From assembly GCA_049515655.1 (NCBI GenBank), contig JBEKTW010000014.1:1-64000 (forward strand): a stretch of 64,000 nt of DNA, written 5' to 3'. This document shows, piece after piece, positions 1-8,554 of the stretch; position 1 is the first letter of the stretch, and the number at the start of each line of letters is the position of its first letter. The notes beneath the pieces are model-generated. The model had not been told where the DNA came from and did no database searches. It was given only the letters and a program-made list of their open reading frames with translations. Position numbers and translations under genes: made by a program. Source of the stretch: JBEKTW01 sp049515655. GTDB lineage: Bacteria; Bacteroidota; Ignavibacteria; UBA10030; SZUA-254.

Positions 1-2490
1 GCCGTGCCGACCCGGCTGTCATCGTTGAAGTACAGGTGGAATTCGCCCAATTGCCCGGCCGCATTCTTCACTTCCATGAACAGGCCGTCGCCTTCCCAGC
101 TGTCGCCGAATTTGCCGACCGACTTATCATTCGATTGCACGCCAAGGTAAAGGTCCATCCCCTTGCGGAGCATCTTGACGGTTGCGTAGCTTTCATCCGA
201 ATACGTTCCGCGGACAAGGGCACCGCCGGTCACCGATTTTTCACCGGTGCTCACAGGCGGATTGTATCCGAATTTCAGTATGGGAGTGGCAAGCTGCCAA
301 TCGCTTTCATTGAGATTGCCGTCAACCGTAATATTATGAAGCGCCGCTTTTGCCGTCACGCTTGGCGGATCATCATAGGCACGCTCCGGCTGGAGATAAA
401 TCTTCCGTGTAACGTCGCCCCATTCGCTACCCCAGAACGATTTGAAGAATGTCCGTGAATCCGGTCCGACCCATTCGCCTGCGCCGGCAGGATATCCGTT
501 CGGATCGAAAATATCGATGCTTACCCTCAGGGTGTCGACGCTTGTTGTAAAGCCGAGGGAATCGAGCTTGATCTGCATTTCGAGCGTATATCCGCTGTCG
601 ATCTGAGTGGTATCGTACGGCACCGTGCCCGGATTTGCCAGCCCGACGCCCAGTGCGAATGTCGGTACCTGCCCGCCGGCGGTTTCAAATACGGCGGTGT
701 CCGCTTTCGGCGTCCCGTGGCGGGTATCGTCGTTGAAATACAGGTGCAGCTCTTTTTGCTGTCCGGCGGCATTGGTGATTTTCATGAAGAGGCCGTCGCC
801 TTCCCAGCTCTGGCCGAATCGGCCGACCGAGTTGTCATTCGATTGTACGCCGAGGTACAGGTTCATCCCTTTGCGAAGCATTTTCATTGTGGCAATGCTC
901 TGATCGGTATATGGGCCGCGGACGATCACGTCGCCTGTAACGGATACGCCATCGGGACCGACCGGCGGGTTGGCGCCGAATGTCAATATCGGTTTTGCAT
1001 TTGCCCAATCGGGTTCATCCAATTTTCCATCCACAACAAGGTTTCCGACGGCAGATTTTGCGGTCAACACAGGCGGATCGTCGAATGGACGCTCCGGCTG
1101 GAGATAAATCTTCCGTGTAACGTTGCCCCATTCGCTACCCCAGAACGATTTGAAGAATGTCCGTGAATCCGGTCCGACCCATTCGCCTGCGCCGGCGGGA
1201 TATCCGTTCGGATCGAAAATATCGATGCTCACGATCAACGTGTCGACGCTTGTTGTAAAGCCGAGAGAATCGAGCTTGATCTGCATTTCGAGCGTATATC
1301 CGCTGTCGACCTGAGTGGTATCGTACGGCACGGTGCCCGGATTTGCCAGTCCAACGCCCACTGCAAATGTGGGTACCTGTCCGCCGGCGGTTTCAAACAC
1401 TGCGGTATCAGCTTTCGGCGTCCCGTATCGGGTATCGTCGTTGTAATAGAGATGTAGCTCTTTTTGTTGTCCGGCGGCATTGGTGATCTTCATGAAGAGA
1501 CCATCGCCTTCCCAGCTCTGGCCGAATCGGCCGACCGACTTGTCATTCGATTGTATGCCAAGGTACAGGTTCATCCCCTTACGGAGCATTTTCATTGTGG
1601 CAATGCTCTGATCGGCATATGGGCCGCGGACGACCACGTCGCCCGTAACGGATACGCCATCGGGACCGACCGGCGGGTTGGCGCCGAAAGTCAATACCGG
1701 TTTTGCATTTGCCCAATCGGGTTCATCCAATTTCCCATCTACGACAAGGTTTCCAACGGCAGATTTTGCGGTCAACACAGGCGGATCGTCGAATGGGCGC
1801 TGCGGCTCGAGATAGATTTGCCTGGTCACGCTGCCCCATTCCGAACCCCACCATGACTTATAATACGTGCGCGTGTCGGGTCCGACCCATGCTCCGGTTC
1901 CGGCGGCATATCCGTCGGGGTCGAAGATAACTACGGAGACGGTCAATGTATCAACGGTCGGAGAGAACCCGAGCGAATCGAGCTTCACTTCGAGTTCGAG
2001 CTTATAGCCACTATCGACCTGGGTGGTGTCGTACGGTACCGTGCCACTGTTGGCCAGTCCGACTCCGAATCCCTGCGTTGCGCGAAATCCACCGCCAGTT
2101 TCATAGACGGCGCTATCGGCCTTGGGTGTGCCATACCGGGAATCGTCATTGAAATAGAGGTGGAACTCTCCCAAGTGGCCGGTATTGTCCTTGATTTCAA
2201 AGAACAATCCGTCACCTTCCCAGCTGTCGCCGAACTTGCCGACCGATTTGTCGTTCGATTCGACCGCAACAAAGAGACTCATCCCCTTGCGGAGAAATTT
2301 CACGGTGGCATAACTGGTATCCGAATAGACACCACGAACCAGCGTTCCGCCGGTAACCGAATCTTCGCCTGCCGCCAGGGTCGGATTTGGTCCGAATTTC
2401 AGATAAGGTACTGCGAGCTTCCAATCCATCTCATCCGGTTTTCCATCCACGGTGATATTCCCGACGGCGGCTTTTGCTGTCAGTACCATG
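1..2490 (-). repeat. 708-bp in-frame tandem repeat array
   Basis: The start of each unit recurs at 2479, 1771, 1063 and 355, exactly 708 bp apart (236 codons), so the reading frame is kept. The second and third units (about 1770 to 360) are almost identical at the DNA level over long stretches, while the first and fourth have diverged more. This pattern indicates recent duplication or gene conversion inside the exported CBM9-like gene. Confidence 0.9.
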
Positions 2491-2576
2491 GGATCGCCCG
2501 ATTGAGATCGTGCAGCGGTATTGCCGGCAAGAAACGCTACCAGCAATAACATGCAAAGAGTAGCGATGTGTTTCAT
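1..2576 (-). CDS. Exported protein of tandem CBM9-like domains (3' end outside window)
   Basis: An open frame runs on the minus strand from the ATG at 2576 to the window edge without a stop (about 858 codons visible). A GAAGGAG ribosome site lies about 10 nt upstream. The N-terminus is a signal peptide (MKHIATLCMLLLVAFLAG, then Ala-rich). It is followed by repeats of about 236 residues, each opening with a VGNxxVDGKxDExDW motif typical of the carbohydrate-binding family 9-like fold and containing SNDKSVGxFGxSWEGDGLF and GWVGPDxRT-like segments. Three full repeats and part of a fourth are visible. No catalytic domain is seen; one may lie beyond the edge. It follows the LacI-type gene by 61 bp on the same strand, so co-transcription is likely. 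A role in binding glycans at the surface is inferred from the fold only. Confidence 0.8.
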   Translation of the reverse strand, partial: MKHIATLCMLLLVAFLAGNTAARSQSGDPMVLTAKAAVGNITVDGKPDEMDWKLAVPYLKFGPNPTLAAGEDSVTGGTLVRGVYSDTSYATVKFLRKGMSLFVAVESNDKSVGKFGDSWEGDGLFFEIKDNTGHLGEFHLYFNDDSRYGTPKADSAVYETGGGFRATQGFGVGLANSGTVPYDTTQVDSGYKLELEVKLDSLGFSPTVDTLTVSVVIFDPDGYAAGTGAWVGPDTRTYYKSWWGSEWGSVTRQIYLEPQRPFDDPPVLTAKSAVGNLVVDGKLDEPDWANAKPVLTFGANPPVGPDGVSVTGDVVVRGPYADQSIATMKMLRKGMNLYLGIQSNDKSVGRFGQSWEGDGLFMKITNAAGQQKELHLYYNDDTRYGTPKADTAVFETAGGQVPTFAVGVGLANPGTVPYDTTQVDSGYTLEMQIKLDSLGFTTSVDTLIVSIDIFDPNGYPAGAGEWVGPDSRTFFKSFWGSEWGNVTRKIYLQPERPFDDPPVLTAKSAVGNLVVDGKLDEPDWANAKPILTFGANPPVGPDGVSVTGDVIVRGPYTDQSIATMKMLRKGMNLYLGVQSNDNSVGRFGQSWEGDGLFMKITNAAGQQKELHLYFNDDTRHGTPKADTAVFETAGGQVPTFALGVGLANPGTVPYDTTQIDSGYTLEMQIKLDSLGFTTSVDTLRVSIDIFDPNGYPAGAGEWVGPDSRTFFKSFWGSEWGDVTRKIYLQPERAYDDPPSVTAKAALHNITVDGNLNESDWQLATPILKFGYNPPVSTGEKSVTGGALVRGTYSDESYATVKMLRKGMDLYLGVQSNDKSVGKFGDSWEGDGLFMEVKNAAGQLGEFHLYFNDDSRVGT

Positions 2577-2637
2577 GACGCGCGCTCCTTCAGATAGTGA
2601 ACATTGATGAATTAGTGAGTTTGAACGATTACCTGTG

Positions 2638-3672
2638 TTATTCTTGCTTATCAGAAAATGAGTGTTCCGCTCCGGTACAGCCGCACGATTCGCGTGCGAT
2701 GACGGTCGTTGGCACGATGATACGCTGCTTCTCGTGCGTGTTCTTCTCCTTGATCGCATGAACGATCCGTTCGATGGCCATTCGTCCGAGCTCGCTGATG
2801 CGCACACGGACGGAGCTGAGGGCCGGCCTGATAAATTGTGCGATGGGGATATCATCGAAGCCGACCAGGGCAATGTCGGCAGGCACGTTCACGCTCTGCT
2901 GCCGCAGCGCACTCAGCGCTCCGATCGCCATCGAATCGTTCGCGGCAAAAATTGCGGTCGGCCGCGGCGAACATTTCATGATGATGCGCGCGGCGTCATA
3001 CCCCGATTCCTCGGAAAAATTCCCTTTGACCTCATAGCACGAATAATGCTCCAACCCATACTCGTCCACCGCGGCGCGGTATCCGCGCAATCGTTCTTCC
3101 GCGTCGTAATTTTTTTCCGTCCCTTTGATGAAGGCGATCCGCTTATAGCCGTGCTGCGCGAGGTGGGCCATCATCCCGCAGGCGCCGTTAAAGTTATCGA
3201 TGTTCAGCACATCGAAGGAGGTGCCTTCCACATAGCAGTTGAGAAGAACAACCGGAAGCGATTTCGGGAGATGGGAATCGAGCGTCTGCGCGTCGATATG
3301 AGGAGACATAATAATCAAACCATCAACCCTGCCGCGCATCATTTCGAGGGCGCGCCAGATTTCATGGCGGTCGTTATGGGAACTTGAGACGAGAATATGG
3401 AAATGATTTTTTTGCGCCGTCTGGTCGGTCCCGCGGATCACTTCGGAAAAGAATTCGCCGTAGAGATCGGGCATCAGAAGGCCGATGGCATCGGTGCGCT
3501 GCATGCTGAGACTGCGTCCGGTGGCATTGGGCACGTAGCGGAGCTCGCGAGCAACCGCAAGAACGATTTTCCGCGTCTCTTCGTCGACCGCCTCGCTTTT
3601 ATTAAGGACGCGTGAGACGGTGGCGGTGGATACCTTCGCTTTTCTCGCGACTTCTTTGATCGTTGGTGTCAC
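2638..3672 (-). CDS. LacI/GalR-family transcriptional regulator
   Basis: 344 residues, the normal length for the family. The N-terminal helix-turn-helix is at residues 5-24 (IKEVARKAKVSTATVSRVLN), followed by the hinge region (VPNATGRSLSMQRT) and a periplasmic-binding-protein-like effector domain (AIGLLMPDLYGEFF near 65; VGFDDIPIAQF near 275). A C-terminal Cys pair (CGCTG) is present. It should bind DNA as a dimer and release it on sugar binding. Two LacI-type palindromes lie 50-119 bp upstream of its start, which suggests autoregulation. The next gene downstream on the same strand is the CBM9-like exported protein, a likely target. The effector cannot be deduced. Confidence 0.92.
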   Translation of the reverse strand: MTPTIKEVARKAKVSTATVSRVLNKSEAVDEETRKIVLAVARELRYVPNATGRSLSMQRTDAIGLLMPDLYGEFFSEVIRGTDQTAQKNHFHILVSSSHNDRHEIWRALEMMRGRVDGLIIMSPHIDAQTLDSHLPKSLPVVLLNCYVEGTSFDVLNIDNFNGACGMMAHLAQHGYKRIAFIKGTEKNYDAEERLRGYRAAVDEYGLEHYSCYEVKGNFSEESGYDAARIIMKCSPRPTAIFAANDSMAIGALSALRQQSVNVPADIALVGFDDIPIAQFIRPALSSVRVRISELGRMAIERIVHAIKEKNTHEKQRIIVPTTVIARESCGCTGAEHSFSDKQE

Positions 3673-3721
3673 AATCGGAATGCGGTGTATAGCGAAAAAG
3701 AAATTGAGATCTTTTGAAAAA

Positions 3722-3791
3722 TGTAAACGGTTACATCAGATTTCACGAAAACGCCCAAATTAGAGATATTTCAGGCATGTAAACGTTAACA
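3722..3791. promoter_or_regulatory. Pair of LacI-type operator palindromes
   Basis: TGTAAACGGTTACA (3722-3735) and TGTAAACGTTAACA (3778-3791) are near-palindromes with the central CpG typical of LacI/GalR operators. They are 56 bp apart (start to start) upstream of the LacI-type gene and are the obvious binding sites for its product. Confidence 0.7.
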
Positions 3792-3884
3792 TTATACGAA
3801 TATTTTAGCCACCTGTCAAGAAAAATCATTAGATTCTTTGCGGCTCTAACCTACCATCTTCTTGTCGAATCAACGGATAATAGC

Positions 3885-4174
3885 CTGAGACACACATTTG
3901 CCACAAGGCTGGTGATAGAATAGATAAGAGGGACATTTGTACCGTCAGCAAACCACTTGGGCATGCTGACATCCGGACTTCGATGATATACGCGAGACAC
4001 GATGTGGAAAGCCTTTGCAGCGCGGTAGGAACTATTGAAGATGGTGCGATTTGGTTGCTCCGTAGTCAGTTCAGATATCGAAAATCATCCCAAGAACACA
4101 AATTTACTCCTCATTTATACCGGCAGATTTCTAGGTCGTGTCACATTTTAGTACCAGGTTGTAACCAGTTGTAA
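3885..4174 (+). pseudogene. C-terminal remnant of a tyrosine recombinase (broken)
   Basis: Starting at 3885 the frame reads LRHTFATRLVIE and then meets TAG at 3921. A shift to another frame continues as KRDICTVSKPLGHADIRTSM and then IYARHDVESL, ending at 4174. These are the H-x-x-R box, the second conserved His and the catalytic Tyr region of phage-type integrases. No N-terminal or core part precedes it. It is therefore an inactivated integrase tail marking an old integration event. GTAAC-rich repeats (ttgtaacc, ttgtaacg) overlap its 3' end, as in the intact integrase at 34.9-36.0 kb. Confidence 0.8.
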
Positions 4175-4482
4175 CGAGTGGTAAATTTTGTGGTCACATA
4201 ATGGTCACACGGAGGAAAGTTTGCCATAATGCCTCGGATAAATTTCCCCCCAAAATTACACAGGAACCACTTTACACTTCCGAAAAACAGGCCGAGGTGT
4301 CCAAATAATGCCGGGTAAAACCTTTTTCAGAACCACTTTCCCCGACAGATGCACCGGACTATGTCGAAGTAGAAAGATGTTAGGGGCTCCAGGTATGGCT
4401 TAAGAGATTGAGTCTCATTTTTGAGGAGGCCTAACTCCTCGAATTTCCCGGTATAAGAAGTTGTACAACAGAGGTATTCCAC
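4175..4482. other. Non-coding stretch at the edge of the microcompartment island
   Basis: No gene is recognised. It begins with a short sequence (taaattttgtgg near 4182) that recurs just outside the right end of the tRNA-Arg element (near 36225). This suggests leftover attachment-arm DNA of a related integrating element. A small palindromic GAGGA...TCCTC around GGCCTAAC lies near 4425-4440. Confidence 0.4.
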
Positions 4483-4725
4483 ATGGAGGCTACGATCCTA
4501 CCCAATTTCCCCCGTTGCGTCCAATTGGACTTCTACAGCTGCGGAGCTAAATCGGTTTACGCCATTCTGAAGTACTTCAAGAAGCGATGCTCAATTGGTT
4601 CGCTGCAGGAGTCATTACGAACCAATTATTACGGAACCACCATCGATAACATCAAGCGCGTTCTGCTCGATAACAAGCCATACCTTTTTACCGACAGAAT
4701 TTTTGCTTTAGCAAGAAATGAGTGA
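4483..4725 (+). pseudogene. Truncated C39-like cysteine peptidase fragment
   Basis: 80 residues resembling the N-terminal half of a peptidase C39-like domain: an LPNFPRCVQLDFYSCGAKSV-type segment with the Cys in the usual nucleophile context, followed by ILKYFKK and an NIKRVLL helix. The His and Asp that complete the catalytic triad are missing because the frame stops at residue 80. It may be a remnant or a short unrelated protein. It sits between the integrase remnant and the microcompartment operon. Confidence 0.45.
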
Positions 4726-4751
4726 GATTTTTCACTAATTGTGATGGGAGT

Positions 4752-4824
4752 GCAATTGTTCAAACCTACCCAAACAAATGACAAAAATCAAATTCAGCCA
4801 CTACCGAATGTATTGAACAATTGC
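4752..4824. promoter_or_regulatory. Perfect 12-bp inverted repeat upstream of the BMC operon
   Basis: GCAATTGTTCAA (4752-4763) and TTGAACAATTGC (4813-4824) are exact reverse complements separated by 49 bp. They lie 47 bp before the first BMC-P start. They could be paired binding sites for a dimeric regulator or a looped operator. No regulator gene is adjacent. Confidence 0.45.
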
Positions 4825-4870
4825 TTATCAGCCGTACTCTTTGTATCTTTTTGCATACTAAAGAGACCCC

Positions 4871-5182
4871 ATGGAACTTGCACGAGTCGAGGGAACCATC
4901 GTTTCCACGGCGAAGGCTGACCGCCTGAAAAGCCTCAAATTGCTCCTTGTGAACCTCATCGGCCCGGACATGAAGCCGAGCAGCAACTACCTGGTAGCAG
5001 TGGACACCGTCGGGGCCGGGGAGGGCGAGGTGGTTATCGTCGTCCGGGGGAGCTCCGCCCGGCAGGTCGCCCAGCTCACCACCGTCCCCACGGACACGGC
5101 CATCGTAGCCATCGTGGACACCGTCGAGCACAAGGGCGCGATCAAGTACCAGAAGCATACCTCCTCGGACGTGCGGCCATGA
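4871..5182 (+). CDS. BMC-P (EutN/CcmL-type) microcompartment vertex protein 1
   Basis: 103 residues of the EutN/CcmL pentamer family: VEGTIVSTAKADRLKSLKLL at the N-terminus, the conserved AVDTVGAGEGEVV core, a GSSAR turn and the AIVAIVDTVEH strand. Family members form pentamers that cap the twelve vertices of a bacterial microcompartment shell. It is the first gene of a seven-gene operon, and its stop overlaps the next start (ATGA). The C-terminal tail after the domain (about 12 residues) is longer than usual. The assignment is firm; assembly in this host depends on BMC-H proteins that are not in the window. Confidence 0.93.
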   Translation: MELARVEGTIVSTAKADRLKSLKLLLVNLIGPDMKPSSNYLVAVDTVGAGEGEVVIVVRGSSARQVAQLTTVPTDTAIVAIVDTVEHKGAIKYQKHTSSDVRP

Positions 5183-5454
5183 AGCTCGGACGCATCACGG
5201 GCAAGGTGTGGGCAACGGTCAAGGACAAGAAGCTCGACACGGCCACGCTCTATCTGATGCAGCCCCTAGACGAGGAGCTCAACTCCTTAGGGCCTGAGCT
5301 CGTCGCCGTGGACACCGTCGCCTCCCGGGAGGGGGACCTGGTGTTCTGGGTGGGGGGAGCGGAGGCCATGTTCCCCTTCGAGGACAGGCAGATACCGAGC
5401 GACGTCACCATCGTGGGCCTCGTGGACAGACTCGACCTCATCGACAGGAAATAG
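5179..5454 (+). CDS. BMC-P (EutN/CcmL-type) microcompartment vertex protein 2
   Basis: 91 residues with the same fold signature (LGRITGKVWATVKDKKLDTA, ELVAVDTVASREGDLVFWVG, TIVGLVDRLD). It overlaps the upstream BMC-P stop by 4 nt. It lacks the Gly-Ser-Ser-Ala-Arg turn of paralogue 1, having GGAEAMFPFE instead. Three distinct BMC-P paralogues are typical of planctomycete/verrucomicrobial-type fucose/rhamnose microcompartment loci. Confidence 0.92.
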   Translation: MKLGRITGKVWATVKDKKLDTATLYLMQPLDEELNSLGPELVAVDTVASREGDLVFWVGGAEAMFPFEDRQIPSDVTIVGLVDRLDLIDRK

Positions 5455-5457
5455 CCT

Positions 5458-5733
5458 ATGATCCTCGGAAAAGTCGTCGGGAGCATAGTCTCGACCATCA
5501 AGCACAGCTCGTACCAGAACAAAAAGATCATGCTTGTCCGGCCGATAGGGCCGGACGGAAGCCTAAAGTCGGGCACCATCGTGGCCGTCGACACCGTGAG
5601 CGCGGGGCCGGGGAACATCGTCCTTGTGGCGTCCGAGGGCCGCGGAGCCCAGGAGGTCCTGGGGTTCGAGAAGCGCCAGCCCCTCCGGAGCGTCATCGTG
5701 GGGATCGTCGACTACATCGAGATGGCCAAGTGA
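5458..5733 (+). CDS. BMC-P (EutN/CcmL-type) microcompartment vertex protein 3
   Basis: 91 residues: ILGKVVGSIVSTIKHSSYQN, a KKIMLVRPIGPDG strand, TIVAVDTVSAGPGNIVLVAS and SVIVGIVDYIEM. It starts 3 nt after the preceding stop, and its own TGA overlaps the GTG start of pduL (GTGA). This is a third vertex paralogue in the same operon. Confidence 0.92.
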   Translation: MILGKVVGSIVSTIKHSSYQNKKIMLVRPIGPDGSLKSGTIVAVDTVSAGPGNIVLVASEGRGAQEVLGFEKRQPLRSVIVGIVDYIEMAK

Positions 5734-6374
5734 CGGCGGAAGGCGGCCTCAGGGCCCAGGTTGAGCGGATAGTCAGAGAGGTGGTGGCGTCAATGATTGG
5801 CGGCCGCCGGATCCCCATCCACGTCTCGGCCAGGCACCTGCATATAACGATCGTCGACCTCGAGACGCTCTTCGGGGCCGGCACGAGGCTAACAAAGATG
5901 CGCGACCTCATGCAACCCGGCGAGTTCGCCTCCGATCAGACCGTGGCCGTGATCGGCCCGAACGGCAGGAGGTTCGATGCAGTCCGCATCCTCGGCCCCG
6001 AGCGGAAGGCCACGCAGGTGGAGCTCTCATATACGGACGGTCGGTTCCTGGGCCTCGATCTCCCGGCCAGGATCTCGGGTGACATCCGCCGCACGGCGTC
6101 CGTCGTGCTCGAGGGGCCCCGGGGGAAACTCGAGATGAGGGAGGGAGTTATCCGGGCGCTCCGCCACGTGCACATGCACACGGAGGACGCGAAGGCCTTT
6201 GGCATCGAGAACGGCCAGAGGATCAGGATACGAACGAACGGGGAGCTCGGCGTAGTGTTCGAGAACGTCATCGCCCGGGTAAGCGATGTTGCGCTCCTTG
6301 AGATGCACATCGATACCGATGAGGGGAACGCAGCGGGCCTTTCCAGGGAATCGTACGGCGAGATCTTGACGTGA
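5730..6374 (+). CDS. pduL: PduL-type phosphotransacylase
   Basis: 214 residues with a GTG start overlapping the previous stop. The PduL signature is clear: IPIHVSARHLHIT (metal-binding His pair), then RALRHVHMHTEDAKAFGI, the second conserved His cluster, in the duplicated beta-barrel. PduL converts acyl-CoA plus phosphate to acyl phosphate inside the microcompartment, recycling CoA for the aldehyde dehydrogenase. The first 20 residues (RAQVERIVREVVASMIGGRR) form an amphipathic helix, which fits an encapsulation peptide. Its neighbours, the acylating dehydrogenase and the kinase, complete the aldehyde-to-acid branch. Confidence 0.93.
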   Translation: MTAEGGLRAQVERIVREVVASMIGGRRIPIHVSARHLHITIVDLETLFGAGTRLTKMRDLMQPGEFASDQTVAVIGPNGRRFDAVRILGPERKATQVELSYTDGRFLGLDLPARISGDIRRTASVVLEGPRGKLEMREGVIRALRHVHMHTEDAKAFGIENGQRIRIRTNGELGVVFENVIARVSDVALLEMHIDTDEGNAAGLSRESYGEILT

Positions 6375-7780
6375 TGCCATCCCGCTATGAACATATGCTC
6401 AATGCGGTCGTCGAGGAGGTCCTCAGGCGGCTGAAAGCCTCCGGAACGGCGGCAAGGCAGGAGCCCATCTTCAGAAACGTCTCTGACGCCGTGGATGCTT
6501 CGGTGAGGGCGCAGGCAGAATGGGCGGAGACGCCGAAGGAAGTGAAAAAGACCGTCGTCGCGGCCCTCAGGAAAGTCATGCACGACCATGCGGAGGATCT
6601 TGCCCGTCGGGAACTGGATGAAACCGGCTTGGGGCATTACCAGGACAAGGTCACGAAAATCCACAACGCGGCGGAGCACACCCCCGGGTTCGAGGACCTG
6701 GAGATCCGCTCATGGACGGGGGACAAGGGCCTCGTGTACGACGGCTACGCCCCCTACGGCGTGGTGGCGGCCATCACCCCCTCGACGCACCCCGTGCCAG
6801 TGCTATTCAACAGCCTCCTCATCATCACGGTCCCCGGGAACAGCGTCGTCTTCAACGTACACCCGGCGGGGAAGGACGTCTCGGCCCACGCCGCCCGTAT
6901 CTTCGACAGGGTCATCCAGGAGAACGGCGGCCCTGCGAACCTCCTCACGGTACTGGAGGAGCCAACGTTCGAGGGCGCATCAGAGCTGTTCCGTCATCCG
7001 GCGGTGTCCCTCATCGTGGCCACGGGTGGGCCTGCTCTCGTCAAGGCGGCCTTTGCATCCGGCAAGAAAGTCGTCGCCGCCGGCCCCGGCAATCCCCCCG
7101 TTCTCGTGGATGCGACCGCCTCCCTCCGGGATGCCGCCCGGTCAATCATCGATGGGGCATCGTTCGACAACAACATCCTCTGCATCGCCGAGAAGGAGGC
7201 ATTCGTCGTGGAGAGCGTTTATGACCAGTTCATGGACGCCATGGCGGCCGAGGGAGCGGTGAGGCTCACGGAGGAGCAGATCAAGCTCCTCGCCTCCAAG
7301 GTATTTGTCACTGGGCCCGACGGCGCAGAATTTATCAACAAGGAGTATATGGGCAAGGACGCGAGCGTCCTTGCGCGGTTGGCAGGCATCCACGTCCAGG
7401 AGAACGTGCGGCTTCTCTATGGCGAGGCGCAGTTCACCTGCAAGTTCGTGCAGCACGAGCAGATGATGCCGTATCTGCCGGTGGTTCGGGTCGCGGACGC
7501 AATGGAGGGCATCCGGCTCGCCGCGGAGGCGGAGCACGGCTACCACCACACAGCGATGATCCACTCGAACGACCTGGACACCATCACGAGATTTGCCAGG
7601 GCCCTCGACACATCCATCGTGGTCGTGAACGGCTCGAGCCTTGCGGGGCTTGGCGGCATGACTGGCGAGGGCACATTCTCCCATACCATAGCGAGTCCGA
7701 CGGGCGAGGGTGTGACGACACCGCGCAACTATGCCCGCGTGCGGCGCCTCGCCTTCGCCAAGACACTGCAGATCACATAA
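6374..7780 (+). CDS. CoA-acylating aldehyde dehydrogenase of the microcompartment (PduP/EutE-like)
   Basis: 468 residues from the ATG at 6374, whose A overlaps the pduL TGA; a GTG one codon earlier is also possible. An N-terminal amphipathic helix (EHMLNAVVEEVLRRLKASG) looks like an encapsulation peptide. The aldehyde dehydrogenase domain follows, with the NAD-binding segment PSTHPVPVLFNSLL and the catalytic Cys near residue 270 in NNILCIAEKE, the context seen in PduP/EutE-type enzymes. It would oxidise lactaldehyde or propionaldehyde to the acyl-CoA. A 12-nt gap with an AGAAAGGA ribosome site separates it from the aldolase. Confidence 0.93.
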   Translation: MPSRYEHMLNAVVEEVLRRLKASGTAARQEPIFRNVSDAVDASVRAQAEWAETPKEVKKTVVAALRKVMHDHAEDLARRELDETGLGHYQDKVTKIHNAAEHTPGFEDLEIRSWTGDKGLVYDGYAPYGVVAAITPSTHPVPVLFNSLLIITVPGNSVVFNVHPAGKDVSAHAARIFDRVIQENGGPANLLTVLEEPTFEGASELFRHPAVSLIVATGGPALVKAAFASGKKVVAAGPGNPPVLVDATASLRDAARSIIDGASFDNNILCIAEKEAFVVESVYDQFMDAMAAEGAVRLTEEQIKLLASKVFVTGPDGAEFINKEYMGKDASVLARLAGIHVQENVRLLYGEAQFTCKFVQHEQMMPYLPVVRVADAMEGIRLAAEAEHGYHHTAMIHSNDLDTITRFARALDTSIVVVNGSSLAGLGGMTGEGTFSHTIASPTGEGVTTPRNYARVRRLAFAKTLQIT

Positions 7781-7792
7781 GAAAGGACCACC

Positions 7793-8554
7793 ATGAACCT
7801 TTTCAATCTCAGGAAGGACATCGTCGAGGTCGGACGCCGGGTCTGGAACCGCGGCTACGTAGCCTCCAATGACGGCAACATCAGTGCGCGGCTGGACGAG
7901 AACCGTGTCCTCATCACCCCCACAGGCGTCAGCAAGGGGTTCATGAAGGAGGACGAACTGGTCATCGTGGACCTGAAGGGAAACGTGAAGTCGGGGAAGA
8001 AGCCCTCCTCCGAGATGTTCCTCCACCTGGAGGTCTACAAGCACCGCCCGGACGTCCACGGCATCGTCCACTCCCACCCCCCCTTCGCGACGGGGTTCGC
8101 GGTGGCGGGCATCCCGCTCGACAAGTGCATCCTGCCGGAGGTCGTCATCGCCCTGGGGGGCATCCCCCTGGTCGAGTACGGCACCCCCGGCACGGAAGAG
8201 TTCTTCCGCCCGGTGATACGGATCGTCGACAAGAACGACGCATTCCTCCTGGCCAATCATGGGACGCTCACCATCGGCAAGGACGTCTACAACGCGTACT
8301 ACAAGACGGAGACGCTGGAACATTTCGCGCACATCGCCTTCGTGGCACAGCAGCTCGGGGCCATGAACGTGCTGAACAAGGAGCAGGTCCAGAAGTTGAC
8401 CGATCTCAGGGAGAAGTTCGGGATCACGACGGGGGAGACCTGCGTCACAAGAGAGGACGCGGGGCCCTGCGACGCTCCGTCCGGGGACGCCGACCGTGAG
8501 CGGCTCATCAAGGAGGCCACAGACAAGGTCATGAAACGGCTCTCCTCGTCATGA
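7793..8554 (+). CDS. Class II aldolase (L-fuculose/L-rhamnulose-1-phosphate aldolase type) with encapsulation tail
   Basis: 253 residues. Class II aldolase/adducin fold with metal ligands HSHPP near residue 90 and NHGT near 155, the catalytic Glu in SSEMFLHLE, and the substrate-phosphate region SNDGNIS. It would cleave a 6-deoxyketose-1-phosphate to DHAP and L-lactaldehyde. After the domain, a Gly/Pro/Asp-rich linker leads to a terminal helix (RERLIKEATDKVMKRLSS) that looks like a cargo-targeting peptide. Its stop overlaps the kinase start (ATGA). Fuculose-1-P and rhamnulose-1-P specificity cannot be separated by eye. The rhamnose genes at 43-52 kb lack their own aldolase, so rhamnulose-1-P is a good candidate substrate. 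Confidence 0.88.
   Translation: MNLFNLRKDIVEVGRRVWNRGYVASNDGNISARLDENRVLITPTGVSKGFMKEDELVIVDLKGNVKSGKKPSSEMFLHLEVYKHRPDVHGIVHSHPPFATGFAVAGIPLDKCILPEVVIALGGIPLVEYGTPGTEEFFRPVIRIVDKNDAFLLANHGTLTIGKDVYNAYYKTETLEHFAHIAFVAQQLGAMNVLNKEQVQKLTDLREKFGITTGETCVTREDAGPCDAPSGDADRERLIKEATDKVMKRLSSS

Noticed and set aside
4425..4440. GCCTAAC at 4429 as a possible attC end
   Set aside because: No GTTRRRY partner or paired arms are found at attC distances on either side.
7142..8332. Long open frame of 396 codons on the minus strand
   Set aside because: It is antisense to the aldehyde dehydrogenase and aldolase genes. High G+C removes stops; the translation is Arg/His/Asp-rich with no fold signature.
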